From positions 1-64,000 of the forward strand of contig JAFWCN010000017.1 of the NCBI GenBank assembly GCA_017536895.1: a stretch of 64,000 nt of DNA. Direction: 5' to 3'. Under the pieces are notes generated by a model. The model had not been told where the DNA came from and searched no databases. It saw nothing but the letters and a program-made list of their open reading frames with translations. Position numbers and translations under genes: made by a program. Below are positions 14,679 to 24,200 of the stretch, one piece after another (positions within the stretch are counted from its first letter, which is position 1; the number at the start of each line of letters is the position of its first letter). The DNA comes from Candidatus Saccharimonadota bacterium (lineage in GTDB: Bacteria; Patescibacteriota; Saccharimonadia; Saccharimonadales; Saccharimonadaceae).

Positions 14679-16520
14679 TTAGCCCTCTTGTCCAGGTATC
14701 TTTGTTTTTGCCGCCGGATTTGTCGTAATCAATCCTTCTTCAGTTTCCGATGCAATCACTTGAATATGTACGTGGTTTGAACCTGCAAAGAATAATCCCT
14801 GCCCAACCGGGAAATTAGATAAACGACGTTTCTCTTCCTCAGTTAGCTTAAATACATCCGACAAAACATCTACTGCCGAAACATTCTGCTTCAAAAGTAG
14901 CTGCAACGATGAGTTCCCCACAATTGCCCGACCCATTTTAGTACTCATAAAGTCTTCCACATCCTGCGTCACTGTAGTAAGCCCTAGATAATACTTACGT
15001 GCACGCTTCGCCAGTGAAAACAAGAAATTCGCCGAGTCTTCGTGTTGCATTAATTGCCATGCCTCATCTACAATCAGTAATCTCTTCTTTTGTTCCGCCC
15101 GAATAATATTCCAAATATGAGACAAAACTATGTACATCGCTACTGGCCGAAGCTCATCCTCAAGGTCTCGGATATTAAATACTACCATCTGGTTATTGAT
15201 ATCAATATTTGACTGCTGCGAGAAAATACCAGCAAATGTACCAGTCGTATATTTACGAAGCCTCTGTGCTAATTGTGGACCAGTACCCTCCATATGAAGC
15301 AAAGTATCATACAAATTCAAAATTGTTGGCGGCGTTGATTGATGTGTCAACGGATCCGATGTGATACCTGCCCTTGCATAAGTATCAATCAAAGCCTGAT
15401 CGAGATCTGCTTCTTCCGCAGCAGTAAGAGCTGGAACTACCTGCCCACCAGAAGAAACCTGATTCCCTCCAAGCATTAATCGGAACAACCCGTGCAAAGT
15501 CACTAAATTAGCGCGTAATGCATCGTTTGCATCTTCTGAATCAATTACCTTTGGTAAATCAAACGGATTAATCCTCACATCCGAATTAAGTGATAATCGA
15601 ATATATGAACCGCCCACTGCATCTGATAGCTTCTGATACTCGTTCTCAGGATCGATAATCACCACTTCTGCCCCAATCATCATCGAACGAAGTGCTTCAA
15701 GTTTTACCGTAAACGACTTACCAGCACCAGACTTTGCAAATACCACCATATTAGCGTTTTCCAATGAAAACCTATCAAATATCACGAGGCCGTTATTGTG
15801 CATGTTCACACCGTATAGTATCCCTTTATCCTGCGTCAAATCTGCTGACGTAAACGGGAATGAAGTCGAAATCGCGCCAGTATTCATATTTCGTCGAATC
15901 TGCAATTGGTCCGTACATTGTGGCGTAATCGAGTTTAGACCTTGCTCTTGTTGTGAATTCGCCACCTTCGAAAATATCATCTGCTGACCCAAAATTGTTT
16001 CAATCTTCTGTTGAACAAACTTCATTTCATCCAAAGAGTCCGCCCACAAAGTAATATAAAGTCCAAATCGGAAGAATTGTTCTGCCCCCACCTGAAGTTG
16101 ATCACGTAGCTCTTCCGCATCAGTAATCGCTGCCTCAAGCTCCGGATCACGCACTTTCCCTTTTTCCATATTAACATTCATCGATGCTTCAAGCTGCGTC
16201 ACCTTCGTTCGCAAGTTCTTCATCACCACCGCCGATTCTACTGGATAAATATACATCGATACATCAAGTACTTCATCGATATTAATTATCGGCGACAACC
16301 AACCCGTATAAAGCATCCGCGGATAACCATATACATACATTGTCCGACCATATTTATTACCTAGTCTAAAATAATCTGAGTGAATCTCGATTGCAGACGG
16401 AGAAATCAAATCTCTAAGTGTATTTGTACCCTGTTCAAAAGCTTGCTGTATTTCTGCTGCTTCCATTGCCTCGTTCTGTGCCGCAATCTCTGCTGCAGTA
16501 AGCTGTCTCTTCTTAGCCAT
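14679..16520 (-). CDS. VirB4/TraC-type conjugation ATPase, C-terminal part
   Basis: 613 residues. The ATPase core has Walker A AKSGAGKSF at 262-270, VVIIDPENEY at about 286-295, and Walker B LLIVDEAW near 480, all typical of VirB4/TraC, the motor of type IV secretion and conjugative pili. The N-terminal 250 residues carry only part of the usual VirB4 N-terminal domain; the rest seems to reside in the separate protein encoded just upstream (8-bp overlap). It forms an operon with that gene and the PrgI gene. dnaJ follows 58 bp downstream under its own control. Confidence 0.9.
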   Translation of the reverse strand: MAKKRQLTAAEIAAQNEAMEAAEIQQAFEQGTNTLRDLISPSAIEIHSDYFRLGNKYGRTMYVYGYPRMLYTGWLSPIINIDEVLDVSMYIYPVESAVVMKNLRTKVTQLEASMNVNMEKGKVRDPELEAAITDAEELRDQLQVGAEQFFRFGLYITLWADSLDEMKFVQQKIETILGQQMIFSKVANSQQEQGLNSITPQCTDQLQIRRNMNTGAISTSFPFTSADLTQDKGILYGVNMHNNGLVIFDRFSLENANMVVFAKSGAGKSFTVKLEALRSMMIGAEVVIIDPENEYQKLSDAVGGSYIRLSLNSDVRINPFDLPKVIDSEDANDALRANLVTLHGLFRLMLGGNQVSSGGQVVPALTAAEEADLDQALIDTYARAGITSDPLTHQSTPPTILNLYDTLLHMEGTGPQLAQRLRKYTTGTFAGIFSQQSNIDINNQMVVFNIRDLEDELRPVAMYIVLSHIWNIIRAEQKKRLLIVDEAWQLMQHEDSANFLFSLAKRARKYYLGLTTVTQDVEDFMSTKMGRAIVGNSSLQLLLKQNVSAVDVLSDVFKLTEEEKRRLSNFPVGQGLFFAGSNHVHIQVIASETEEGLITTNPAAKTKIPGQEG

Positions 16521-17535
16521 TTACCTGCCCTCCATTTACATTGCCATTAGTCGGCTTTTCACCTTTTCTCACATACATCGTCGCAAGTCTCGAAAAATCA
16601 ACCAATGGCTCCCGCACTGCCGTATCCGGGTTGTTAAAGTTATAATAAAGCTCTGCCAACTCCTTAGTGTTTAGTCTCACCGATTGAATCCCAATCTGGA
16701 ACAAACCTGCTGTCACCGAATCGACTCGGTTATTTAGTTCAGTCAAAGCCTTATCGTAAGTTGCCCGATCGATTCGCGTCACGTCTGGACCCTTCGCACG
16801 CGAGAACGACTTAAAGAAATTCTTTGTTTGCTGCAATGTTTTTTCCATATCTGCTGATGGATAATACGGAATAATGATAAAGAATGATTTATCCATAATA
16901 TTTGCTTCTTGCGACAAAACATCCACGAAATTAATATAATCATCCATCAACACACCAAGCAACATATTATCATTATTGCGTCGAATTTCGCTTAAACGCT
17001 CAAGATACGGTCCAATATCTACTCGTTGCGACCTAATCAAAATCTGTGTCGTAAATTTCAATGAATTTAGGAAATTCTGATATGAATATTCTACACCTTC
17101 GCGCTCCATGTCGCTCATCAAATCAAAATTAATTGATTTACAAGCCACCACTGCCCTGAACGAACCATCCTTCATAATTACCACATTATCACGCAATTCT
17201 GAAATCAACAGTGTCGCCTGTGTCGAAGTAGGCACATCCTTCTTCGATGTCGTCGCCTGCTGCTGAGCTTGTATAGCTGCCGAGCCCATCATCGCCGCAT
17301 TCGGATTTTGCATTTGAGGTTGTCCAGGCATCATCACCTGTGGCTGCGCCATCGGTTGAGCCGTTGGCATTTGCTGTTGCGGCATCGCCGGTTGCTGTTG
17401 CATCACCGGTTGCTGTTGCATTACCGGCTGTTGTTGCGGCATTTGTTGTTGCATCACAGCAGGTTGCGCTACCGGTTGTTGCGGCATCTGTGGCTGATTT
17501 GGCATAATCATTTGTGATTGTTGCTGTGGGTTCAT
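16513..17535 (-). CDS. TraC-like N-terminal domain protein with Gln/Pro/Met-rich tail
   Basis: 340 residues. Residues 1-95 are a low-complexity Gln/Pro/Met segment built from short QQQP-V/A-MQ units. From about 100 a folded domain (TQATLLISELRDNVVIMKDGS, later DIGPYLERLSEI and FFIIIPYYPS) resembles the N-terminal domain of VirB4/TraC ATPases. The ATPase itself is the next gene, overlapping by 8 bp, so the canonical VirB4 appears split into two chains. It lies 3 bp after the PrgI gene. Partnering with the ATPase at the membrane is inferred. Confidence 0.75.
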   Translation of the reverse strand: MNPQQQSQMIMPNQPQMPQQPVAQPAVMQQQMPQQQPVMQQQPVMQQQPAMPQQQMPTAQPMAQPQVMMPGQPQMQNPNAAMMGSAAIQAQQQATTSKKDVPTSTQATLLISELRDNVVIMKDGSFRAVVACKSINFDLMSDMEREGVEYSYQNFLNSLKFTTQILIRSQRVDIGPYLERLSEIRRNNDNMLLGVLMDDYINFVDVLSQEANIMDKSFFIIIPYYPSADMEKTLQQTKNFFKSFSRAKGPDVTRIDRATYDKALTELNNRVDSVTAGLFQIGIQSVRLNTKELAELYYNFNNPDTAVREPLVDFSRLATMYVRKGEKPTNGNVNGGQVNG

Positions 17536-17538
17536 ACT

Positions 17539-18471
17539 TTAGTGTAGCGATATAAAAACTTCGCCCTCATCCTTTCTATTTATTCGGTTAGCTTCTTTTG
17601 CAATCGTCGCAACAGAAAAATCAGTATTATTTGCTAATTCTATTATACTAGGTTTTGGCGGAGTTTTCTCAACATTTTCGTCAGTTTTTTGTTCGCGCAT
17701 GTTAGATTTTTCCACAGGCTCACTCAGAGCTGCTGCCCCTGGTTGGACAACAGAAGCCGACTCAAAATTAGGACCCTTATCATCAAATTTTGCCACCGTT
17801 TCCGCCATCGCGGGTTTTTCCTCGACATTACTAACCGCATGTTCCGCACTCTTCTGAATCGTCGCGCCAGACATGTTCTCGCTTTTTTCAATCGCCTCTC
17901 GCATCTCACGCATTACCTCCTCATGCCTTGCATTTTCGTCTTTGGCAATCGTGTTTTCCAAATTATCAAAGTGTCCTGCCTCAAACATATCATTTGCAGC
18001 ATTAGCCTCTCTAACGATTTCCTCATTGACTGGACTGCTCCCACCCATTCCCTTAATTGCCTGTCCTTCAGTATCAACAATATTTGCCAAAAACGACAAT
18101 CGATGCGTTGCTTCTTCTCCAGTAATATCTCGCGCCCTAGTATCATCTTCTACTTTTGGCGCTGAAATGGCAATTGTAGACTCTCTCTGCCCTGGCATCC
18201 ATTTTCTTGTATGCGGTTTCAAATAGTACGATACAATTGCCGCAAGATAAGTTTCCATTGGCTGATCCTTCTTCAATGGTAAAGCTAAAACAACGAAAAA
18301 CAACGCCGGTAAAACCGGTATTATCGCAAGAACCGGAAATAACTGGAACAATGCCACTGCAAGCCCAATACATGCAGCCGCTACCAAAAGATAAACAAAC
18401 TGCCGAAAACTAAACGGCCCAAGAAGCTTATCATCCGCCTCAACATCCTGCGGTACTTTATACTGCGCCAT
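17539..18471 (-). CDS. PrgI-family membrane protein of the T4SS
   Basis: 310 residues from the ATG at 18471 (MAQYKVPQDVEADDKLLGPF). The first 100 residues match the PrgI domain: a short conserved amphipathic start, then two hydrophobic helices separated by a few residues (about 25-65). The C-terminal 200 residues are polar, acidic and probably disordered. PrgI proteins occupy the VirB3 position next to VirB4 genes. A frame extension 75 bp upstream was rejected because TATAAT sits 6 nt before this ATG and lies within the extension. It is first in the PrgI-TraC-VirB4 operon. Confidence 0.85.
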   Translation of the reverse strand: MAQYKVPQDVEADDKLLGPFSFRQFVYLLVAAACIGLAVALFQLFPVLAIIPVLPALFFVVLALPLKKDQPMETYLAAIVSYYLKPHTRKWMPGQRESTIAISAPKVEDDTRARDITGEEATHRLSFLANIVDTEGQAIKGMGGSSPVNEEIVREANAANDMFEAGHFDNLENTIAKDENARHEEVMREMREAIEKSENMSGATIQKSAEHAVSNVEEKPAMAETVAKFDDKGPNFESASVVQPGAAALSEPVEKSNMREQKTDENVEKTPPKPSIIELANNTDFSVATIAKEANRINRKDEGEVFISLH

Positions 18472-18477
18472 AATAAC

Positions 18478-18483
18478 ATTATA
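18478..18483 (-). promoter_or_regulatory. -10 box of the PrgI-VirB4 operon
   Basis: TATAAT on the - strand is separated from the ATG at 18471 by 6 nt and there is no ribosome site. This is another leaderless start and it sets the start codon choice. Confidence 0.6.
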
Positions 18484-18535
18484 ACATATTTTTCCACTTA
18501 ACCATAAACATTTATCCTCATAAAAACCAATAAAA

Positions 18536-18562
18536 AAAACCGCCAAGTCTAGCCTGACGGTT
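18536..18562 (-). terminator. Terminator of the orphan gene
   Basis: On the - strand a stem of CCGTCA with TGGCGG (one G-U pair) is followed by a long T run (complement of the A run near 18533-18540). It follows the stop at 18570 directly. Confidence 0.75.
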
Positions 18563-18569
18563 GTCTATA

Positions 18570-19151
18570 TCATTTGTTTTCGTCAATGATTCGTTCCACT
18601 TTATTGAGCCAATCACCTTCTCTGAAAAACCAGTGCTCAGTTGCTAAAACAGTTTTTTCTTTACGTGTTTTCTTCAAAAAATTCCTCTCGTAATAAACTC
18701 TGTATACATCTAATTCACCATCGTGATAAACTATTTTTATTTCATTATCTTCATAACTCTTTTTAACATACTTGCCCCAATCAGATTTTAACTCTATCGT
18801 CTTCTTTATTCTCAAATACTCTCTAACCAATATTTTCTCCCATTCTCCGTGACAACGAAAAGGTCTTCTTCCTGGGGATAAAGCATGCCGGTAAGAAAAT
18901 ACTATATTATTTACATCAACAACCTTCCTCTTCAAAGAATCAATATAATAACTTGGCCCCCAGGTGATATGAATCGAACCGCAAATCGTCATTATATCTA
19001 ATATATCGTGTTCAGCCTCTCCATAACATGAATGCATTTTATCATAATATATTCCCTCTTCATAACTACCACGTGTATACCAAATGTGTCCAGCATTTTC
19101 CAATATATAATCTACCATATCAACCACTTGTTCTTCGGTCAGCCCCATCAT
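18570..19151 (-). CDS. Hypothetical protein between T4SS genes
   Basis: 193 residues from the ATG at 19151, chosen because GGAGG lies 8 nt upstream; a GTG three codons earlier is possible. The protein is soluble and rich in Tyr, Trp, Lys and Glu, and has several Cys and His. It has no signal peptide. I do not recognise any family. It has its own strong ribosome site and terminator while its neighbours belong to the secretion locus, so it looks like an inserted, independently expressed gene. No function is proposed. Confidence 0.6.
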   Translation of the reverse strand: MMGLTEEQVVDMVDYILENAGHIWYTRGSYEEGIYYDKMHSCYGEAEHDILDIMTICGSIHITWGPSYYIDSLKRKVVDVNNIVFSYRHALSPGRRPFRCHGEWEKILVREYLRIKKTIELKSDWGKYVKKSYEDNEIKIVYHDGELDVYRVYYERNFLKKTRKEKTVLATEHWFFREGDWLNKVERIIDENK

Positions 19152-19254
19152 GACAAACACCTCCTTTTTAATGTACTAATCAAATGGTAAAAACTCTCTC
19201 CTCCTCATTATTATGTCAAATAATTACAATTTTGTCAAATAGTGTATTTAGCTT

Positions 19255-22200
19255 TTAGTCCTCAATCATGAACATATGAATTAATTCTTCCATTTTGTCC
19301 TTTAAGTCCTCCGTAGTTGGATAACGTCCATTCATTTCCTCGTTTCTAATATAATCATCGAAATTGTCCTTAATCATATCGATAGAAGTCTTTTTGTCAG
19401 GATGTTCTTTTGAGACGTCATCGCAGTATTCCACGAAGCTTCTTGCAAACTCATCGGAGTCCGCTCCGCTCGATATAAACATATCTTCAATTTCCGCAAG
19501 AAATACAGAACTATCAAAATACGTTTTTCCTTCATGTAGGCTTTCACGTACCTCCCTAGCAATTTTACGCATATCACCTTTCTGCTCATACGGATCAACC
19601 TCAATCATCTTACCCTTACCCCACTTGGTATCAAATATATCTTTGAGCAATTTCCACTCCTCAATTGTACCCGCTTTCTGGTTATCAGCCGTATTTGGTG
19701 TTTGTCGCGACATCATCAATGTAATTTTACGTGCCGCCGGAATAATATACTTATCCTTCACGCAAGCCATTAACTCATTATAACTTGCTTTATCATTAGC
19801 CACTTTCACCGGCTTTCTTTTACCATCGCTACTAATCGCAGTCACAACCCTACCATCATCATCAAGCTTATATCCACTAATCAACTCACCATTCACATTT
19901 CTAAAACCTCTAATTAACTCTTCTGGAAATATTTCTGGCCATTCTTCAGGGTCCATCATCTTCTGGAGCATCTTAATTGCATCCGCATCTTGCACATTGA
20001 ATGATCCTGGTTTCGTTGCTTTATTCAAGCTGTCAAGATATGCAAGAAACTCCTGTGCATAGTTCTGGATATACCCTTTTTTAATCATCTCTGCTACCAT
20101 TGGGCTAAATGCCGCATTTTTATCTTTAAATGGTGCTGCTAGCAAGCCTCTACCAATCGTCGTTCTAAACTTCTTCAGCCCAATATGCTCAGGCACCCCA
20201 TCTTTTCCAGGCTCCATACCAGCTAACATCCCATATAAGTTGTTGATAGGATCGTTAATGATTACGTCATGATTAGAAAACAGTTCTTTAAATGCCGAAC
20301 TATCGGTTTCATATATTCTCGTCACAAACTGATCGCCATCATACCAATCATAATACTTACGACCTGAATCATCTATTTTATCCCATTTCACTAATTTATC
20401 CGGCTCGTGCTGCAATAAGTATCCACGATATTTCTCATCTTTCAATCTATTACCTTCTTTATCAGTAGCATATCCATCATCATCCACATAATATCCCACA
20501 AACATACTTCTGAATTTTGTCTTATCATGCGGATACTTAGCTGCAATGATATTCATGTCATGTCTTTGACTGCTCTCAACCGTGGCTGCCCTTGCAATAA
20601 TTTTACCAAGTACTCTTGTTTGACCAGCATCACCTAAACCACCGGCCGATGATGCAATATAATGTTTATACTTACTGAATGCGCCGCTCTTATCATCCGG
20701 ATTATATCCATCCAAACTATCCAAATACTGTTTTACCATGAAATTAAAATCAGATTCACTATCATTCTCTGCTGTCATCTGGGCACGACTATACTCTAGA
20801 AATGCATTTGCCGAAGCAGTATTTCTGCGTGACTCAACATCATTAGCACGAATACGTTCCGCCAAAGGTTTATTCCCAGCTCGCTCAGCCGCCTTAATTC
20901 TATCTCTTACATCTTTAGATACAAAGTAATCACCATAGTTCGAAATCGTGTGGGCCGTATCCATTGTAGCTGTTTCGCTTTGCAACATCGAAGTTGAAGC
21001 TTCCTTTGCTGTCTTTGTATATTTATTTGGCTTCAAATAAGCCGAAGTACCTTGTGCCCTTGTTCCATCATAGCCGGCAGCAATCTTCTTCTGCACATAC
21101 ACATTTGCCTGATTTCTACGAATTGTCTGCAGGTTTTCCATATGTTTTTCCTCTAACGCCTTCCTATTGTCCACAAACCTTCTCAAATGGCTCATTGGGG
21201 TTCGTCCATTTACAAAATTATTCAAACTTGTCTTTTGTCTTCTCGAATCTGCAAAATTTCGACTAGCCCCTATTGGTTTATCTGCAAGACCACGCAGCTT
21301 CGCATTAATACCACCAAGGAATGTACCGCTCATCTGCATTAATTTCCATGCAAAGAACAATGGGAATATTTGTACTGCTACCCCAAGTATTAATCCAAAC
21401 CCATCTTTAGCACTCATAATTATCGCAAATCCAGCCAAAGATGAAGCTCCAAAAAGCAATGAGAATACAGGATAAAACACCAACATCTTCGTCAATAAAT
21501 CCTTCCATTTTTTAAACCACTGCTCAGTATTTGGCAACATATACGCCACCATCGCAAGTGGTGAAATCATAATCAAAAGCGCTACCACCGCCTGACGCAA
21601 CGCAATTGTAATTAATCCCGTTACTACCGCTACAATCGCACCAAGAGCAACCGGAATTAGCATCCAAATCATTCCAAATTCAAATGCAATTGCTCCAGCA
21701 CCCAATGCCAATGTTCCACCACTCACCAATGTAGTAAAGATATTTGAAAGCGTCACTTGTTTTGCTATATCAGATGTACTCGTCGCCAAAGTTGCTTCTT
21801 CAACCGACGTAAACACCCCTCTTAAACTGTTCCCTACGATATTCGACACATCCACCGCCAAAGAACAAATCAAGAAGCTAAGGTTCACTAAAACCGCTGT
21901 AATAATCAGCTTCGGCAAAGCCTTTTTAAGTCCATAGTTCGAAATCCCTAATCCTGTCAATTGCGAATAAATAACTATTAACAAGAAGATAATAAACACA
22001 ATATTCGTAATTCCCCGACAATATTTCCAAATTTCATAAATTGGCGATCCGTCATCTGTAGAAATCGGACTCACTACCAAGAATTCTTCTATTTTATTGT
22101 AGAGCCAATCTACCGCTTCTGATATTTTCCCAGTCGATGGACAAACTACCCACCCTAGAGCTCCCAAACTATCCTTGCAGCTATTTCCTGTTGTTTTATT

Positions 22201-22446
22201 CCCTTGATTACTCGTAGTATTACTTGCTTCCACAGTCGTTGAAGAATTACTATCTTCATTATTTTCAGTATTGTTGTTATTGTCAGTGACTTCTTCAGTT
22301 GTTGTTTCATTCTCATCAGGTACGGCATAAGCATTCCCTGAATCAAGAACTGTCATTCCTACCCCTGTTATTAAACCGATAAGCACCAAAAAACCGGCAA
22401 AAATTGCCCTTACCCTTTCAATTTTTGAGGTTTTTTTACTGCTCAT
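19255..22446 (-). CDS. Large VirB6/TrbL-like T4SS membrane protein
   Basis: 1063 residues from the ATG at 22446. A signal-peptide-like segment (about 10-40, ending NAYA) is followed by an Asn/Thr/Glu-rich linker. About seven hydrophobic helices span residues 135-410, including YGLKKALPKLIITAVLVNL and ALRQAVVALLIMISPLAMVAY, the pattern of VirB6/TrbL channel proteins. A long soluble region of about 640 residues follows, unlike short VirB6 proteins; its function is unknown. A longer start at 22491 would use TTG. A consensus promoter lies upstream at 22503-22531. Divergent from the pilin genes. Confidence 0.8.
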   Translation of the reverse strand: MSSKKTSKIERVRAIFAGFLVLIGLITGVGMTVLDSGNAYAVPDENETTTEEVTDNNNNTENNEDSNSSTTVEASNTTSNQGNKTTGNSCKDSLGALGWVVCPSTGKISEAVDWLYNKIEEFLVVSPISTDDGSPIYEIWKYCRGITNIVFIIFLLIVIYSQLTGLGISNYGLKKALPKLIITAVLVNLSFLICSLAVDVSNIVGNSLRGVFTSVEEATLATSTSDIAKQVTLSNIFTTLVSGGTLALGAGAIAFEFGMIWMLIPVALGAIVAVVTGLITIALRQAVVALLIMISPLAMVAYMLPNTEQWFKKWKDLLTKMLVFYPVFSLLFGASSLAGFAIIMSAKDGFGLILGVAVQIFPLFFAWKLMQMSGTFLGGINAKLRGLADKPIGASRNFADSRRQKTSLNNFVNGRTPMSHLRRFVDNRKALEEKHMENLQTIRRNQANVYVQKKIAAGYDGTRAQGTSAYLKPNKYTKTAKEASTSMLQSETATMDTAHTISNYGDYFVSKDVRDRIKAAERAGNKPLAERIRANDVESRRNTASANAFLEYSRAQMTAENDSESDFNFMVKQYLDSLDGYNPDDKSGAFSKYKHYIASSAGGLGDAGQTRVLGKIIARAATVESSQRHDMNIIAAKYPHDKTKFRSMFVGYYVDDDGYATDKEGNRLKDEKYRGYLLQHEPDKLVKWDKIDDSGRKYYDWYDGDQFVTRIYETDSSAFKELFSNHDVIINDPINNLYGMLAGMEPGKDGVPEHIGLKKFRTTIGRGLLAAPFKDKNAAFSPMVAEMIKKGYIQNYAQEFLAYLDSLNKATKPGSFNVQDADAIKMLQKMMDPEEWPEIFPEELIRGFRNVNGELISGYKLDDDGRVVTAISSDGKRKPVKVANDKASYNELMACVKDKYIIPAARKITLMMSRQTPNTADNQKAGTIEEWKLLKDIFDTKWGKGKMIEVDPYEQKGDMRKIAREVRESLHEGKTYFDSSVFLAEIEDMFISSGADSDEFARSFVEYCDDVSKEHPDKKTSIDMIKDNFDDYIRNEEMNGRYPTTEDLKDKMEELIHMFMIED

Positions 22447-22502
22447 ACTTTTCTTCGCCTCCCTATTAAAGCCTAGTTTAGCCCACTTCAAGGCGTATCA
22501 TA

Positions 22503-22531
22503 ATTATATCACGCATAAGCGTTTCTGTCAA
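22503..22531 (-). promoter_or_regulatory. Consensus sigma70 promoter of the VirB6-like gene
   Basis: TTGACA (22526-22531 on the - strand), a 17-bp spacer and TATAAT (22503-22508). It is the best match to the E. coli-type consensus that I saw in the window and gives a leader of about 50 nt. Confidence 0.85.
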
Positions 22532-22620
22532 GAGGTAAACCAGCTATTTCACTTAATCGTCAAGAATATTTTATAACCATAAAAACTATCAAAAAATCTA
22601 GACTTTTTTTAAATATATGC

Positions 22621-22626
22621 TAAGAT
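22621..22626 (+). promoter_or_regulatory. -10 box of the pilin operon
   Basis: TAAGAT ends 6 nt before the ATG at 22633, with no ribosome site between. Its position matches the leaderless spacing seen at other genes. Confidence 0.5.
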
Positions 22627-22632
22627 AAAAAT

Positions 22633-23373
22633 ATGATTAAAAAGTTCTTGTTATCTCTTTTTATAACCCTTACCGCTGTTTCAGCTACCTCCCTCATCGT
22701 AGCTCAGCCGACCTACGCCGACGCAGCATTTACTGGCAATTGCCGTGATTTTCTTGGCCTTACATCTTGGGATTGTGGCGTAAATATCTCTGATCAAAAT
22801 TCGCTTAAAAGTGGTATTTGGACCATTGCCGCAAACGTTCTCACCGACATCATAGTAGTTGCCGCCTATCTAGTTATCGGTTATGTCATATATGGAGGCT
22901 ATAAATACACTTTTTCCGCTGGAGAATCCGCCAAAGTAGCTGAAGCTAAAAAAACCCTCGCTCACGCCTTCATCGGTCTTGCCATAGTTATGTCAGCTAG
23001 TGCAATTATGGGATCCATTCGCATCGCCCTAGTTGGTGGTAGTGGTAATATTGGCAATTGTGTCTCTCAAAGCTGCGTAAACCCTAACGATATGGTTATT
23101 AACCTCATTCATTGGATAGTTGGTATTGCAGGTATAGTTTCGGCTGTATTCGTTGTTTATGGAGGCATAACCTACGCCACCTCCTCCGGTGATGCCATGA
23201 AGCTTCAAAAAGCCAAGAATATGATTTTATACGCCCTAATCGGCCTCGCTATTGTTGCACTTGCCGAAGTCATCACTGCCTTTGTTTCCAATATGATCCG
23301 TGACGCCAATAAAAACGCTTACACTAACAATGGTATAATTTCAAAGGAGGTTCATGAAATCAATTTTAGCTAA
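22633..23373 (+). CDS. Tandem T4SS pilin-like protein
   Basis: 246 residues. An N-terminal signal peptide (1-29, ending PTYA) is followed by two copies of the T4SS pilin module. Each copy has a hydrophobic helix, a G-G-x-x-Y turn (YGGYKYTFSAGES and YGGITYATSSGDA), an AK-rich basic segment and a second hydrophobic helix. These are VirB2/TrbC-like subunits of surface filaments common in Patescibacteria. The doubled module is unusual compared with the single-module genes downstream. Its 3' end overlaps the next pilin start by 20 bp. Confidence 0.8.
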   Translation: MIKKFLLSLFITLTAVSATSLIVAQPTYADAAFTGNCRDFLGLTSWDCGVNISDQNSLKSGIWTIAANVLTDIIVVAAYLVIGYVIYGGYKYTFSAGESAKVAEAKKTLAHAFIGLAIVMSASAIMGSIRIALVGGSGNIGNCVSQSCVNPNDMVINLIHWIVGIAGIVSAVFVVYGGITYATSSGDAMKLQKAKNMILYALIGLAIVALAEVITAFVSNMIRDANKNAYTNNGIISKEVHEINFS

Positions 23374-23740
23374 AATTTATACGCCTATACCTGTCATGAT
23401 AGCCAGCATACTAAACATTGATTCCGCATTCGCTGCAAATGATGTTTGCAGTTCCAGTGCTTCAAGCGAAGTCAAAAAAGCAGCCGGTTGTAGTGGTAGT
23501 TCAGACGCCCTCCCTAACATCATCATCAATATTCTAAACGCCATTATCGGTATCGCTGGTATAATTTCTGTAATCTGGATTATCATCGGCGGAATCAACT
23601 ATATGACTTCCTCAGGCGATTCTACCAAAACAAAAAAGGCTCGCGATACTATCCTCTATGCCTGTATCGGCCTTATCATCTGCGTTCTTTCCTTTGCAAT
23701 TGTTAACTTTGTCATAATTAACATTCTAAAAGCTAATTAA
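23354..23740 (+). CDS. T4SS pilin-like protein
   Basis: 128 residues with a signal-like N-terminus (1-27, ending AFA), a Ser/Cys-rich mature start with two cysteines, and one pilin module: helix, IGGINYMTSSGDSTKTKKA turn, helix. A TATAAT (23334-23339) and AAAGGAGG (23343-23350) lie inside the end of the preceding pilin gene, so this gene can be expressed separately from it. Part of the three-gene pilin run. Confidence 0.85.
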   Translation: MKSILAKIYTPIPVMIASILNIDSAFAANDVCSSSASSEVKKAAGCSGSSDALPNIIINILNAIIGIAGIISVIWIIIGGINYMTSSGDSTKTKKARDTILYACIGLIICVLSFAIVNFVIINILKAN

Positions 23741-23810
23741 CCACAAAACTTATTGCTTTTTTCAAAAAAACGTTATAAAATAAACCTAAAATAAGTATAA
23801 AGGATTAAAA

Positions 23811-24107
23811 ATGAAAGATATAATTACAAAATTTGGTATCCCCGTAGTAGAACCAGTCGACGAAGCAAACAATAACGATTTGCAAGGCAATGTTATTGCC
23901 ATTCTCAACGCTGTTATCGGCGTACTTAGCTTTGTCTGCGTAGTCGTCATCATTATCGGTGGCGTCACCTATATGACCTCTTCTGGCGACACTACCAAAG
24001 TCAAGAAAGCCAAAGACACTATTCTCTACGGCGTTATCGGCCTCGTAGTCTGTGTACTCGCTTTCGCTATCGTCAACTTCGTCATTTCTAACATTCTCGG
24101 CCAATAA
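23811..24107 (+). CDS. Small T4SS pilin-like protein without obvious signal peptide
   Basis: 98 residues with one pilin module: hydrophobic helix (about 27-50), GGVTYMTSSGDTTKVKKAKD turn, second helix (72-95). It is closely similar to the C-terminal half of the preceding pilin but lacks the signal peptide and cysteines. A possible alternative is a core membrane subunit of the T4SS. An AAAGGA site precedes the ATG. A strong terminator follows. Confidence 0.8.
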   Translation: MKDIITKFGIPVVEPVDEANNNDLQGNVIAILNAVIGVLSFVCVVVIIIGGVTYMTSSGDTTKVKKAKDTILYGVIGLVVCVLAFAIVNFVISNILGQ

Positions 24108-24116
24108 TAGTTTTTT

Positions 24117-24147
24117 AAATATCTCCCGTGCAAGGGAGATATTTTTT
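24117..24147. terminator. Bidirectional terminator after the pilin genes
   Basis: An 11-bp inverted repeat (24117-24127 with 24134-24144) around a 6-nt loop, flanked by A and T runs so it can work on both strands. It ends the pilin transcript. Confidence 0.9.
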
Positions 24148-24155
24148 ATTCACTC

Positions 24156-24184
24156 AAAAAATGCTCCGTCACCGGAGCATTTTT
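24156..24184 (-). terminator. Terminator of hsp20
   Basis: GCTCCG with CGGAGC (24163-24168 with 24173-24178, 4-nt loop) between A and T runs. It lies 17 bp after the stop of the Hsp20 gene on the - strand and could also back up pilin termination. Confidence 0.85.
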
Positions 24185-24200
24185 AAAACACTATCACATA

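Noticed and set aside
17340-17510. Short tandem repeats that might suggest a CRISPR or satellite array
   Set aside because: They are in-frame codons for a Gln/Pro/Met-rich tail of the TraC-like protein, with irregular units and no spacers.
22597-22604. A clear -35 box for the pilin operon
   Set aside because: The bases at the right distance from TAAGAT do not resemble TTGACA closely enough to claim it.
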